This document shows, piece by piece, positions 43,141-52,533 of a stretch of 64,000 bases of DNA. The DNA lies in assembly GCA_900756545.1 (NCBI GenBank), contig CAAEKO010000031.1, forward strand, positions 4,414 through 68,413, written 5' to 3'. The notes below the pieces were generated by a model that saw only the letters and a program-made list of their open reading frames with translations, did no database searches and had not been told where the DNA came from. The position numbers and the translations under genes are program-made. Every line of letters begins with the position of its first letter. The first letter of the stretch is position 1. The stretch comes from Clostridia bacterium. Lineage in GTDB: Bacteria > Bacillota > Clostridia > UBA1381.

Positions 43141-43640
43141 TCTTAAGGCTGTTTCGCACAAAATATCCTCAAGAACTTTCGCATTATATCTAATATCGGT
43201 GATAGATATATTTTTGTGCCATGTAAGGAGAATTCTGTGATATCAGTCGTCCATTTTTGATTTGGTGTTGACGCAGTAAAATCTCTTTTTATGATATTAG
43301 AAACTATTTTCCCGATGTCACCCTTGTATGAACGATATTTTTTATTCTAACCATGTATTTTAAACTTAAACACTTCATTAATTCTTGCACCGTCTTATGG
43401 TTTATTATGACTCCGCGGTTGCGCAATTCCATAGTAATCCTTCTGTATCCGTATCTTCCTTGATTTTCATGATAAATTGTTGTAATCATTGTTTTGATTT
43501 CTGCATATTTATCTGTTCTTTGTAATTTATTCAACCAGTAATAATATGTACTTCGAGCAATTCCTACCGTCTTTAACAAAGCTGTCAAATCATATTTTTG
43601 CCTTAATTCTGTTATGACAGCTATTTTATCGTTTTTTTTG
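43141..43640 (-). pseudogene. IS3-family (IS150-like) orfB, frameshifted and truncated
   Basis: Residues from KNDKIAVITELRQKY through ARSTYYYWL and the HTH-like NHKTVQELM are in one frame (43304-43588 and upstream). After VTSGK the reading moves by one base to KRDFTASTPNQKWTTDITEF and KIYLSPILDI, which carries the first catalytic Asp of the DDE set. The rest, including the second Asp and the Glu, is gone. Confidence 0.85.
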
Positions 43641-44147
43641 AGAGTTTTCCCTCTTTTGAATTAAGGCATTCAATTTTTTTAAGTATTCATTCTCCATATG
43701 TAATTGTTTGTTTTCTTCAATTAATTTTTGATTTTCCAATGCCAACGAAGAGTTTTTGTTCTTTTTCCTTTCTGTGGCGGACAAGGTCTTATTTTTATTA
43801 TCATTCATAAATGCATTTGCACCTTCTTCACGATATTTTCTGTCCCATCGTGATATTGTCACCACATCTAAACAGAATATGGCAGCAGTTTGAGTACACG
43901 ATAAGCCATGTTCATGCTTATATTGTATAACATTCAACCTATATTGTCCATCTATTTCTTTTTGATGCCCTTCTGTATTTCTGCTTTCTAAACCTCTTTC
44001 ACCATGAATTTTATATGCATTTACCCACTTTTCAATTGAAGTAGTAGAAATCTTAAATTTTTTAGCTGTTTCTCTATGAGAGTGTCCGGATAAAACAAAT
44101 TTTACTACTTCCAACTTTAGTTCCTTGCTGTATAGTTCTTTACCCAT
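43626..44147 (-). CDS. IS3-family transposase OrfA
   Basis: A 173-residue DNA-binding protein with two helix-turn-helix units (SHRETAKKFKISTTSIEKWVNAY and LSCTQTAAIFCLDVVTISRWDRKY) and a C-terminal leucine-zipper-like coil (LALENQKLIEENKQLHMENEYLKKL). An A8 run (43632-43639) at the end is the normal slippery site for -1 frameshifting into orfB. ATG 44147 has GGAGGTG 8 nt upstream. Confidence 0.88.
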   Translation of the reverse strand: MGKELYSKELKLEVVKFVLSGHSHRETAKKFKISTTSIEKWVNAYKIHGERGLESRNTEGHQKEIDGQYRLNVIQYKHEHGLSCTQTAAIFCLDVVTISRWDRKYREEGANAFMNDNKNKTLSATERKKNKNSSLALENQKLIEENKQLHMENEYLKKLNALIQKRENSQKKR

Positions 44148-44204
44148 AAAAATTGCACCTCCAAAACTTGAACTCATTTTGTCCAACTTTTGGGGTGCAG
44201 TTCA

Positions 44205-44839
44205 TATAGAAATTGCCCTTGATGACCGTTCAAATAAAAAACTCCGCAATCCTGACAATATGCTTAAATACGTAAAGGAAAGAATAACGGATAAAGAAAC
44301 CTATTATATCATTTTAGACGAGGTACAGCTTTTAGATGAATTTGAAGATGCGCTTAACAGGTTTCTCCATATACGAATCGCTGATGTTTACGTTACGGGC
44401 AGTAATTCCAAGTTTTTATCCTCAGGCTTAATTACGGAGTTTCGCGGACGCGGTGATGAAATTCACATTTATCCGTTAAGCTTTACGGAGTTTGCTTCAG
44501 TCTATAAAGGAACATTTGCCGAAGCATGGGATGACTATTTCATTACGGAGGTATGCCGCTTATTTTATCACGAGTTACAACTGATGATAAAGCGAAATAC
44601 CTTTCTTCTCTGTTTAACAAGGTGTATCTGTCGGATATTAATGAACGCCACAATGTCAAAAACAGAAACGAGCTTGTTATAATCTTGGCATCGGCGGTAG
44701 GCTCTCTGACTAACCCATTGAAACTGTCAAAGACATTTAAGAGTATGAAAACAAAAACAGTGATAAGACGATTAAAAAATATATTGATTATTTTGAAGAT
44801 GTGGGACTGAGGAATGCCCGTCTGAATTTTAGACAGTAG
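44205..44839 (+). pseudogene. AAA_14/DUF4143 ATPase, cut by the IS and frameshifted
   Basis: Left over are the Walker B stretch YYIILDEVQLLDEFEDALN, the sensor TGSNSKFLSSGLITEFRGRG and PLSFTEF, then in other frames KYLSSLFNKVYLSDINERHN and KTIKKYIDYFEDVGLRNARLNFRQ. The N-terminal P-loop was lost at the IS insertion (44204/44205), two frameshifts follow near 44545 and 44755, and the segment between the DUF4143 halves is deleted. The family includes stand-alone ATPases of unknown role. Confidence 0.85.
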
Positions 44840-44853
44840 GAGGAAAACCACAT

Positions 44854-45006
44854 TTTGGTTGATAAACATGACGCTCCTCACTTTGCCGTCGACAATCAAA
44901 TCCTTCAATTTCATAAACAGCGGCGTGTACCGCAGCACATGGCAGACGACAATCTTGACCTCCGCCGCGTCCGCGCACCGATTAAGATAACGCGCAATTT
45001 TTGCAT
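44854..45006 (-). pseudogene. Gfo/Idh/MocA oxidoreductase, tiny remnant
   Basis: The ATG at 45006 still has GGAGGA before it and begins MQKLRVILIGA, the start of the NAD(P)-binding fold. After an internal deletion the frame changes to AEVKIVVCHVLRYTPLFMKLKDLI, typical of the region near residue 120 of these enzymes. The rest is gone. Confidence 0.75.
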
Positions 45007-45092
45007 GTACGATTCCTCCTTCATATGTTTTCATTGTATTTTAAACCTGTCATTCGACATTTTATATCTACCATGTGCTGCTACAATATGCG

Positions 45093-45945
45093 TTACGGCA
45101 CACACTGTATAACAACAAATTCCCACACCCCCAATAAAACCGGAACCACAAGTTCCTGCCGCTCACGCCGAAAGTCCACCGCCGAAACAACGCCGCTTTT
45201 GTCAATAATTCCTGGTCGGTAACCTTCCAGCGCGCGAAGCCATACCTCTACCAAGCCCGTCGGGTCAAGTGAAGCGTTTGTCAACATCACCAGCAGCGAC
45301 CGTCTTTCAACCACTTGACAAACGGCACCACCCTAACGCATTTGTCAATGCGCACAGGCATGCGTCCGTGGGAAAGCCAATCCATCACAGACGCAAGCTG
45401 ATATTTTTTTGCGGGTACCCCAACATAGTCCACGGCATAAATCCCATGACCGTCACACGGCCACCCATGCGGTCTTCATAGATAGTGCCGCACGTCCCCA
45501 AAGGTTCTGCCAAAACCGTTTCCATCTGTGAAATTACACATGCTTCCCGCGCAGGCTCCAGCAGATAACAACGGTTTTTCTGTTCCCACTCGTTTGGATG
45601 TACGTCAAACGTCATGTATGGATCGCGCACATCGGAAAACATCTCCTGCCATCCGCCCCGGTTCATATGCTCGTCCGCGAACCGCTCCCGCACGCCGTTA
45701 TTTCGAGTGCCTGCAATTTTGGCGCCGCATAAATCTCCAAATCCACGCGCAATCAAGCATTCCAATGCCTACACGTCCATCATAACGCCCCTGGACAGTA
45801 CCTTTTTCAGCCATGCAACGCTCGCGCTTTTTGCCATATCGCCAGTCAATACATACGCGCAAACCTGTTCCTCTGTGCAGGTCAGCAGGATTCCGGCGTC
45901 TTTTAACAGATTGACTGCCGCGCCGACGGTTTCCAGTTACCCGCT
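45093..45945 (-). pseudogene. Glycosidase-like protein, C-terminal remnant with stops and frameshifts
   Basis: Fragments in order: VGAAVNLLKDAGILLTC, TGDMAKSASVAWLKKVLSRG, an in-frame TAG after GVMMDV, then FGDLCGAKIAGTRNNGV, PLGTCGTIYEDRMGGRVTV, a frameshift near 45385 and LLVMLTNASLDPTGLVEVWLR. This arrangement resembles the GATase-like middle and the beta-rich C-end of large GH42-like proteins found in pectin loci. I cannot name the family with certainty. Confidence 0.55.
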
Positions 45946-46217
45946 AATACATCCATTTTCTTCCACAAAAGCTGAGCACGAAAGCCAGTTGTCTGTCCAT
46001 CAAATTTAGATATTTCGCATTCTTTGTCAGCAGATATACCTGCGCCAAATAGCAGCACGCCGTTGCAGACATTTCAGGTGCATAACCAATCTCTTCAGAT
46101 TTGTAATCCATATTTTTCTCGAAAATGGTGTCCGTATGCGTATTGCTGCTTTTTCGCAATATAATCATCCCATTTTTCCAGCATTTCCGCATAGGGCATC
46201 ATCACATTGATCCGCAT
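45944..46217 (-). pseudogene. Helical-barrel protein, N-terminal remnant
   Basis: Starts with ATG at 46217 (MRINVMMPYAEMLEKWDDYI), shifts frame near 46110, and continues MSATACCYLAQVYLLTKNAKYLNLMDRQLAF, a helix-turn pattern like (alpha/alpha)6 glycosidases. It merges with the next remnant without a clear stop, so the two may come from a single gene. Confidence 0.45.
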
Positions 46218-46328
46218 CCTACTTGCAGTTGCCGTTTTTCACAATACTGCCGTCTGGTGCAATTTTAACCGGGAATATCTCGCTTTCCAATGCAAACATG
46301 CAAGCATTCCTCTCATAGATAATATTGC

Positions 46329-47511
46329 TTAATACGGCGGGGCAAATTTCCACAATCCATAGCAATCGGTTGCAACAAACAAAACGTCCGTTTCCGGGTT
46401 GATCTCGATATCGCTGACATTTTTGCCGTCGGCCGAGCCATCCGGCACAATCGAATTTGTGCCATTTGCCGACAACACCTGAAAACTTCTGCCGCCGTTG
46501 ACAGAACGCAAAACGCCGTATTCCTGGCTTCCGCGGTATTCATCTTCATTTGCTATGGCACTGGCGGCGCGCAAGCCTGTATAAATCACATCCGGATACC
46601 GCGGATCAATCGCCACATAAACCGGATCGCCGCCCGCATAGGCCGCGCCCTGTACAGCGCCGGTCAGTTCCTGCACTGCGCCGTCGCGCACCTTCCACAG
46701 CGCACCCGCCCGGGCCACCCGCTGCCCGCCTACAAATACCAGGTGAGACCACCAAGCAACATTTGCCTCTGCCGGACTTTGGCACACATAAAGGATTTCA
46801 TTTTGGCAATCATATGCCAAATCCGTAATCATTGCCAGTCCCGGATATATGCTGAAATCGGCAAATTCCACCCACGACGCGCCGTTGTCCGCCGAGATTA
46901 CTACTTTTTGATAGGTTTTATCCAGTCCATACAAATCCCCGCTTCGCCGGTCATAATCCAGCACCAGTGTGCAGCCGTCCATCACGTTCCAGGTTTTTCC
47001 TGCATTGGCGCTTCGATAGTTATCCGCAAACCAGACGGCCGTGTCATTTGGCGCAGCGGTATAGCGGTGCATCAAAGCAGACGGCGCATACGTCATAATG
47101 CCCGTCCTGGTAACCGTTGCAAACCTGTCATATGTCACACTCAGCTCCACCTGTTTAGCATCCCAATCGCCGGACCGGCCAAAAAATGTAGTCTGCGCGT
47201 CTGCCGCATATCCGCCATAGTTGTGGCTGCCATAGCCATAACCTGCAATATCATCGCTGTTTTGATAAGCCCGCCATGTGTCTCCGCCGTTTTGCGTAAC
47301 TGCAAAATTATAATCCTGTACCGGAATAAAAATCAGGTTTGGGTCATGGACATTCACGCCAATTCGCGACCGCACGTCAAGGCCAACATTGCCGTTTTGA
47401 TCCCAATCAAACGTTTTGCCGCTGTTGCTGCTTTTCATCACCCAGTCCGCACTGGCCGACCAAACGGTATTTGCCGCAGTCGGATGCCAAACCCATCCAT
47501 TTTTTCGTCAT
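46329..47511 (-). pseudogene. BNR/Asp-box beta-propeller protein, start codon out of frame
   Basis: The 370-residue frame (46329-47441) and its in-frame upstream extension WVWHPTAANTVWSASADWVMKSSNSGKTF give a propeller with Asp-box-like SxNxGKTW repeats (SNSGKTF, QNGGDTW, ANAGKTW, ADNGASW, VNGGRSF), as in GH74 or sialidase-like proteins. The only good start, ATG 47511 with GAGGAGGGG upstream, is one base out of frame; the shift lies in a run of six A just after the ATG (47500-47505). With that base corrected it would be a cytosolic protein, since no signal peptide is seen. It may be a real null allele, a slippage switch or a sequence error. Confidence 0.65.
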
Positions 47512-47552
47512 ATAAAACCCCTCCTCATCTTTTTTCATGTTATCTTATCTCC

Positions 47553-47599
47553 ATTATATCAGTGTTGTACGACATAGGGAAGTTGAAAATCCGTAACCC
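47553..47599 (-). promoter_or_regulatory. Promoter with conserved 23-bp activator motif (BNR gene)
   Basis: Forward-strand reading GGGAAGTTGAAA-N4-GTAACCC at 47577-47599. On the minus strand the motif is followed by exactly 18 nt and TATAAT (47558-47553). It covers the -35 region, where no good TTGACA is present. Confidence 0.65.
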
Positions 47600-47627
47600 T
47601 CCATATAAATATAGGAAGAATTGGTAT

Positions 47628-48662
47628 TTATTTCATTCCATTTTCCAACAGTCCCGCAGCCAGCGCCATCACAATTCCAAACGAATATACCGTTTCCACA
47701 TACGGGATGTTTTTATATACCTCCGCCGCAGACGGATCCGTCCCGCCCGAGGCATATTTCACACAGCCGTTTTGGTGAAATTCCAGCCCCGCCGCAATTT
47801 GCAGCGCCCAATCGCCGGACACAGCTGGCAAAACGCCCATCTTGCAGCCAACGGCCGCCGCATAGCCAAATAACATTGAGCCAGTCGATTCCATATAACT
47901 GTCTTTGTCGTTGATGAGTGTATGTAAAAATCCATTTTCCATCCTGCATGCATACGCATGCTCCATGATTGTTTGAAATGCACCGACAAGCGCCGGATTT
48001 TTACATCCCAAACGGAAAAACTCGGCCATTGCCGTGACAATCCAACCATTTCCCCGTCCCCAAAAACAACCCAGCTTGCGCTGCGTCCGGCAATCGTACG
48101 CATGATAGCACAGCCCTGCCTGTTTATCGAATAAACTGTCCAAATGAATCTCCATCTGCTTTTCTGCCTGCCGTACCAGCGCGGCATTTTTGCTTGCCGT
48201 ACCATACTGGTACATAAACACGCACGCCATCATGGTGGTATCTATCCACAGCTGATGACGAAATTCCGCTGTGCCTAGCTCAACGCCATCTACGCCCGGT
48301 CCCCACACATGCGCCATTCCGCCGTTGCTTGTCAAAATCGCCCCGTTCAGACACCAGTCCGCATATTCCTCGCAAACGGCCCGATGGCAGCCCTTTTGAT
48401 GCACTTCATACAAATACATCGCCACACAGGCGGGAATGACGCGATTGACCGACCCCTTCAGCCGGTTGGACACGTTTTTGTCAAACCACGTTTCCAAAAA
48501 TGTCAGCAGACGTTCATCCCCTGTCGCTTGGTGGCTGCGAATCACACCGTACAGCGATACGCCCGACCACCACTCCCATATATTGATGTTGCCAGTATCA
48601 TACGCAGTCGCGTCAAACGCATGCAAAATGCTGTTCCACGACTGCTCAATCAATGCTTGCAT
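47628..48662 (-). CDS. GH88/GH105 unsaturated rhamnogalacturonyl hydrolase
   Basis: A 344-residue (alpha/alpha)6-barrel enzyme that removes the unsaturated galacturonic acid left at the end of oligosaccharides by rhamnogalacturonan lyases. Recognisable parts are WEWWSGVSLYGVIRSH, the HQLWIDTTMMACVFMYQYG region with the catalytic Asp (WIDT), CFWGRGNGWIVTAMAEF and ESTGSMLFGYAAAVG. No signal peptide, so it acts in the cytosol on imported oligosaccharides. ATG 48662 with AAAGGAG 8 nt before it. It lies 47 bp downstream of the PL11-like gene and shares its transcript. Confidence 0.9.
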   Translation of the reverse strand: MQALIEQSWNSILHAFDATAYDTGNINIWEWWSGVSLYGVIRSHQATGDERLLTFLETWFDKNVSNRLKGSVNRVIPACVAMYLYEVHQKGCHRAVCEEYADWCLNGAILTSNGGMAHVWGPGVDGVELGTAEFRHQLWIDTTMMACVFMYQYGTASKNAALVRQAEKQMEIHLDSLFDKQAGLCYHAYDCRTQRKLGCFWGRGNGWIVTAMAEFFRLGCKNPALVGAFQTIMEHAYACRMENGFLHTLINDKDSYMESTGSMLFGYAAAVGCKMGVLPAVSGDWALQIAAGLEFHQNGCVKYASGGTDPSAAEVYKNIPYVETVYSFGIVMALAAGLLENGMK

Positions 48663-48709
48663 TGCCGTTTCTCCTTTCCGTTGGCCCGTTGTTTCCCGTT
48701 GCAAATTTG

Positions 48710-50176
48710 CTACATGGCGCAGCTAATGGAACCCAGCTGATTATATCCGCTACCCTTTTGTTTGTTCATAAATTCATGAAACCCCGCCGCGTGGCGCAGC
48801 TTGAATATCTCATTTTCAGATGCGTCCAAATCCCCCCAAATACGTACCTTGCATTCGGCCGCATGCGCGGTCATAAACTGCTCGCCGGCAAAGCCGTCCC
48901 ATCTGCCCACCGTAACCAAGCCGCCGCCGGCATAAAACAGCAATTTGCCGTTCCTGTCCAAAAGCTGCATACAGTCGCCGCCGTCCATCCCAATCCAACT
49001 GTTATTGCGCGCCGTGTACAAAAATTTGCTGTACCCATCGCCGTTGATGTCAATCGGCTTGACAATGCTTAGCGGATACGGGAAGGTGTGTTCCAGTTTT
49101 TCACCCGTCAGCGCGTCAAATAGATAAAATTCCGCTTTCCGTATCTTTTCCCTGCGGCGATAGGCAAATGCCACACGGCGGTAATCCGGCTCCACGGTTG
49201 CAATCCAGCCGTAATGAATATGCCCATCGTCCTGATAATGTCCCCAGCTCTCGCTGTAGATGTCCTCCCACACTACGCTACCGTCCGCGGCATCAAACGT
49301 GACCACGCGCGGACACCCCAGATAGTCTCCCGTTTCCCGGCCGGTAAAGACATACATCTTTCCCGTTTCATAATCTATAAACGGAATGATCAAATCCGAA
49401 TGGCCGTGATACCGCTCCTGATCCAGACAAAAAATGTCCTGCCCGTCATCAAAACTAATCGCACGCTCGCCCCACAAAAATTCGTCAATTCCGTCGTGGT
49501 TGATATCCAAAACCGGCGCCTCGTGCGACGCCCTCGAGCCAGGCGCACCAACAGGTTTTTGAAACATCGCATCCTGCGGCACTGCGGCAAACGGCTTGAT
49601 ATTCCGCTCCCAGCGCAGACTCATATCCGCGTTGTACGCCTGTAAAAACATTTCCGAATATAGCCCTTGCGTGGTCACCAGAACCGGCTCGCCGTGCACA
49701 TATCCCCCAATCAGCATAAAGCGGTAGGCCCAATCCACCCGTTCCCACTGGCAATTGTCAGCCGGAAACGGCTTGGTGTCCATAATCTCGCCCGTTACAG
49801 CGTGGATCCGCTCCAACACAAATTTTCCTTGGTTCAGCGGGCAGCGCGCGTCATATTGATTGACAAACCAAATTTCATCCACACCATCGCCGTCCATGTC
49901 AAATGCAATAAAAGGCGAAGTCCAAATACACGGCATAACGCCCATTCCCAGCGTTATGCTCCACAGCAGCTGCCCCTGCGGCCCAAACATGGCCATCCGC
50001 ACCGGATGTTTATGAAACGCCAGCGTACTGTGACACGGGTCCGCACCCTCGCCCTCTTGCGTATAGACAAAGAAAACGCCTTTGCCTATGTTCTTGCCCA
50101 GAGCCGCCTCTACCATGCGAACGCCGCCCAGCGCCACATCAAATTCAAATTCTCTCAACACGCTAATATTCATCAT
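48710..50176 (-). CDS. Rhamnogalacturonan lyase-like beta-propeller (PL11-like)
   Basis: A 488-residue protein with repeated calcium-binding loops of the type DMDGDGVDEIW, DINHDGIDEFLW and DINGDGYSKFLY, as in PL11 lyases such as YesW and YesX, which cleave the rhamnose-galacturonate backbone of pectin. No signal peptide is visible, while many PL11 enzymes are secreted; so it may be an intracellular exo-type form or a non-catalytic relative. The adjoining GH105 would process its products. Confidence 0.75.
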   Translation of the reverse strand: MMNISVLREFEFDVALGGVRMVEAALGKNIGKGVFFVYTQEGEGADPCHSTLAFHKHPVRMAMFGPQGQLLWSITLGMGVMPCIWTSPFIAFDMDGDGVDEIWFVNQYDARCPLNQGKFVLERIHAVTGEIMDTKPFPADNCQWERVDWAYRFMLIGGYVHGEPVLVTTQGLYSEMFLQAYNADMSLRWERNIKPFAAVPQDAMFQKPVGAPGSRASHEAPVLDINHDGIDEFLWGERAISFDDGQDIFCLDQERYHGHSDLIIPFIDYETGKMYVFTGRETGDYLGCPRVVTFDAADGSVVWEDIYSESWGHYQDDGHIHYGWIATVEPDYRRVAFAYRRREKIRKAEFYLFDALTGEKLEHTFPYPLSIVKPIDINGDGYSKFLYTARNNSWIGMDGGDCMQLLDRNGKLLFYAGGGLVTVGRWDGFAGEQFMTAHAAECKVRIWGDLDASENEIFKLRHAAGFHEFMNKQKGSGYNQLGSISCAM

Positions 50177-50221
50177 GCACGCTCCTTTTGACAGCGCTCA
50201 CGCGCCCTGCTATCCGTTTTC

Positions 50222-50268
50222 ATTATAATGATATTTTCCTGCAATGGGAAGTTGAAATATTGTAACCC
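50222..50268 (-). promoter_or_regulatory. Promoter with conserved 23-bp activator motif (PL11-like gene)
   Basis: GGGAAGTTGAAA-N4-GTAACCC at 50246-50268 on the forward strand; on the minus strand it is followed by 18 nt and TATAAT (50227-50222). 19 of 23 bases equal the site at 47577-47599, with the same 18-nt distance. Confidence 0.7.
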
Positions 50269-50282
50269 CGCTTTCAACCGCC

Positions 50283-50311
50283 TTGAAAAGACCGCTGCGC
50301 CATGCTATAAT
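50283..50311 (+). promoter_or_regulatory. Promoter of the two-component system
   Basis: TTGAAA, 17-nt spacer, perfect TATAAT, divergent from and close to the PL11-like promoter (the two -10 boxes are 78 bp apart). Confidence 0.8.
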
Positions 50312-50343
50312 AAATATAGTTACGAAATGAATTTGGAGTGATG

Positions 50344-51875
50344 ATGGTGCTAATATCCGCTATATTTATCATTGCAATGCTGGTTTTATATGTCGTTTTT
50401 AACTATCGCAGCAAATTCGGATATGTACTCAGTATCTTTTTCTTCAGTATCGCATTGCTGCTGGTCACATCAGCGCTGTATATTTCCAAAACAGGAAACT
50501 ATTACAATTCCATACAGCTGGATTATGACATTTTCCTGCTGCTGTCCCGCATCAGAGTCCTCTTAAAAGCATTACCAGGGCGTACAATTTTAGCATTGCG
50601 CTGTACTTTTTTGCACAGATTCTGCTATGCAAGCTGCTGAAAAAATATCGCTGGTATAGCATGCTGCTTTTGTCCGTCCCCATGTGCTACTTTAGCATCA
50701 TCAACGACCCAACCACATCCTGGAAACTGTTTGCCGCATATTATTCCGTTGCCCCCGAGGCTCAGAAACAATTTCAAATGGTGCTAGACCTGATAAAAGC
50801 GCTGAACAACGGCATCATCGTGTTTTATATCTTTTTCCCGCTGGCAGTGCTGGTACACTATTACATCGCGGCGCAGTTTCGGTTCAAACGCCGGTATGCC
50901 ATGTTTTTTTTGACTTGCATCAGTCTGATTGACATCTATGTAAACCTGGTTTTATTAAACGGCTATTTCCGTTCCATCAACTACAACCAAACCGAACTGA
51001 CCAAATTCCCGGTTTCGCAGGTATCCTATCAGGCATACATTTTAGCGCCTATCCTGGCGACCGCCATCATCGCAGTCATCATCCTCCTCACCTTTTACTA
51101 CAAACCGTTTCACAACTTCCTGAAGGTGCGTAAAAAAGATCTCATCAAAACACGCGCGTCTTAGAGAAAAACATGAGCATGGTGCTTGCACACCTACAAA
51201 AACGCTTTCATCGGTGTCAATCGGTTGTCTCAGGCGGCGCTCAAAAACCTTGACGCACAAAACCTCGACAATGTGTCCAGTTGTCTGGAAGTCATGCGCA
51301 CGTTGTCGGACGAACAGCTCAGGCTCATCAACAAAACGCTGTGGTTTTTAAAAGGTATTAACCTCGACCAATATGTCGTGGATATGGCAGAATGTGTAGA
51401 GACAGCCATTGCGCAAGCAGCCATCCCAGCACACATCCAGATTTCCTTTCAAAAATCAGAAGAATCCTTTCTGGTCATGGGCGACCAGGGACATTTAATT
51501 GAAGCCGTCGCCAATATTCTGCAAAATTCTGTCAGCGCGCTAGACGGCGTTTTGCAGCCCGCCATCCAAATTCATTTATCAAAGGACAAGGACAAAGACT
51601 TTATGATTATCGACATCCACGACAACGGCAAAGGCATTCACAAAAAGGACATGAAGCATATTTTCAAGCCGTTTTACTCGGGAAAATCCCGCGTCACAGG
51701 CAGCGGCGTTGGTCTGACCTATGTCAAAAACGTCATGCGCTTGCATCGGGGCGATATCGAAGTCAAAAGCGAAGTGGACATCTATACCGTTTTCAAACTC
51801 ATACTGCCGTTATTGCAGCAAAAAAATCATGTACGGAGGAAAAACAATGAAAAAAATCAGTTGGGCAATTTGTGA
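50344..51875 (+). pseudogene. Membrane sensor histidine kinase with frameshifts
   Basis: Pieces in order: helices 1-2 (50344-50550), a frameshift near 50560, helices in FSIALYFFAQILLCKLL to ILLTFYYKPFHNF (50600-51130), then two indels near 51160 and 51180 that cancel each other around the H-box (MSMVL-HTYKNAF, His in HTYKN), and an intact HATPase domain: NILQNSVSALDG (N-box), DIHDNGKGI (G1) and GSGVGLTYVKNVM (G2). It overlaps the start of the response regulator. Without the three lesions it would be a about 500-residue kinase with six or seven membrane helices. Confidence 0.8.
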
Positions 51876-52533
51876 CGACACCGAATATCTATGCTTTAGC
51901 ATTAAAATGGATTTGAGTGAATATGACCAATTGGAATGTGTGGGCAGCGCCAGCGACTGCAAAACATGTCTGGAGCTGCTGCAAAGCCGTCACGTTGACA
52001 TTTTGCTTCTGGATATTCAAATGGAAACCGATACTGCCGGCATTAATATGATTGCAAAAGCCAAAGAATTGTCGCCAAAAACTAAAATCATCATGCTGAC
52101 CAGTTACGATTATGACGACTATATTTTCACTGCATTTGCAAACGGCGCGGACGATTATATCATGAAAACCACTGAGGCCGCAGAACTGGCCAATACGATC
52201 GTCAACGTACATCAAAACAAAAGTGCACTCCGGCCGCAGATCGCACATAAACTGGCGCAGTTTTCCCGCGATTTACAAGAATCCCAACGCTCACTTTTGT
52301 ATATGATTGAAATTATGACGAGTCTGTCGCCAAGCGAATTTGAAATTTTAAAGGATATTTACAGCGGAGACACGTACAAAAACATCGCTGCCAAACGGTT
52401 TGTCGACCTTGGCACCGTCAAATCTCACGCTTCCCGCATTTTGAAAAAATTCGGCACGTCCAATATGGCTGCACTCATCGAACAGCTAAAACCGTTGAAA
52501 ATATTTGATTTATTCAGGGAGGCAAAAAAGTGA
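51847..52533 (+). CDS. NarL/LuxR-type response regulator
   Basis: A 228-residue regulator: receiver domain with the acidic pair CDD near residues 9-11, phospho-acceptor Asp in LLLDIQM (about 55), MLTSYDYDDYI and KTT (Lys in YIMKTT); then a LuxR-type HTH (LSPSEFEILKDIYSGDTYKNIAAKRFVDLGTVKSHASRILKKF). ATG 51847 has GGAGG upstream and lies in the end of the kinase gene. It appears intact although its kinase is broken. It may control the pectin genes on the other side of the shared promoter region. Confidence 0.9.
   Translation: MKKISWAICDDTEYLCFSIKMDLSEYDQLECVGSASDCKTCLELLQSRHVDILLLDIQMETDTAGINMIAKAKELSPKTKIIMLTSYDYDDYIFTAFANGADDYIMKTTEAAELANTIVNVHQNKSALRPQIAHKLAQFSRDLQESQRSLLYMIEIMTSLSPSEFEILKDIYSGDTYKNIAAKRFVDLGTVKSHASRILKKFGTSNMAALIEQLKPLKIFDLFREAKK

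Larger units (their letters stand above)
43141..44204 (-). mobile_element. Remnant of an IS3-family insertion sequence
   Basis: The left end is intact: on the minus strand the element begins with TGAACTGCACCCC and AAAAGTTGGACA at 44204, the usual IS150-type terminal repeat. orfA is complete, orfB is broken, and the other terminal repeat is missing. It is inserted into the start of an ATPase gene, whose remainder begins right at 44205. Confidence 0.85.

Noticed and set aside
43753..44147. Frameshift between IS3 orfA and orfB as decay
   Set aside because: The A8 run is the normal programmed frameshift site of IS3 elements; only the second shift near 43310 is a real lesion.
33912..44204. Complete conjugative element
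   Set aside because: Sigma/HTH, recombinases and excisionase are present, but no relaxase, coupling protein or type IV secretion genes are seen.
46743..47873. A 376-codon plus-strand frame across the BNR and GH105 genes
   Set aside because: It runs antisense to two genes with clear families, has low-complexity His/Arg/Pro-rich composition and no ribosome site.
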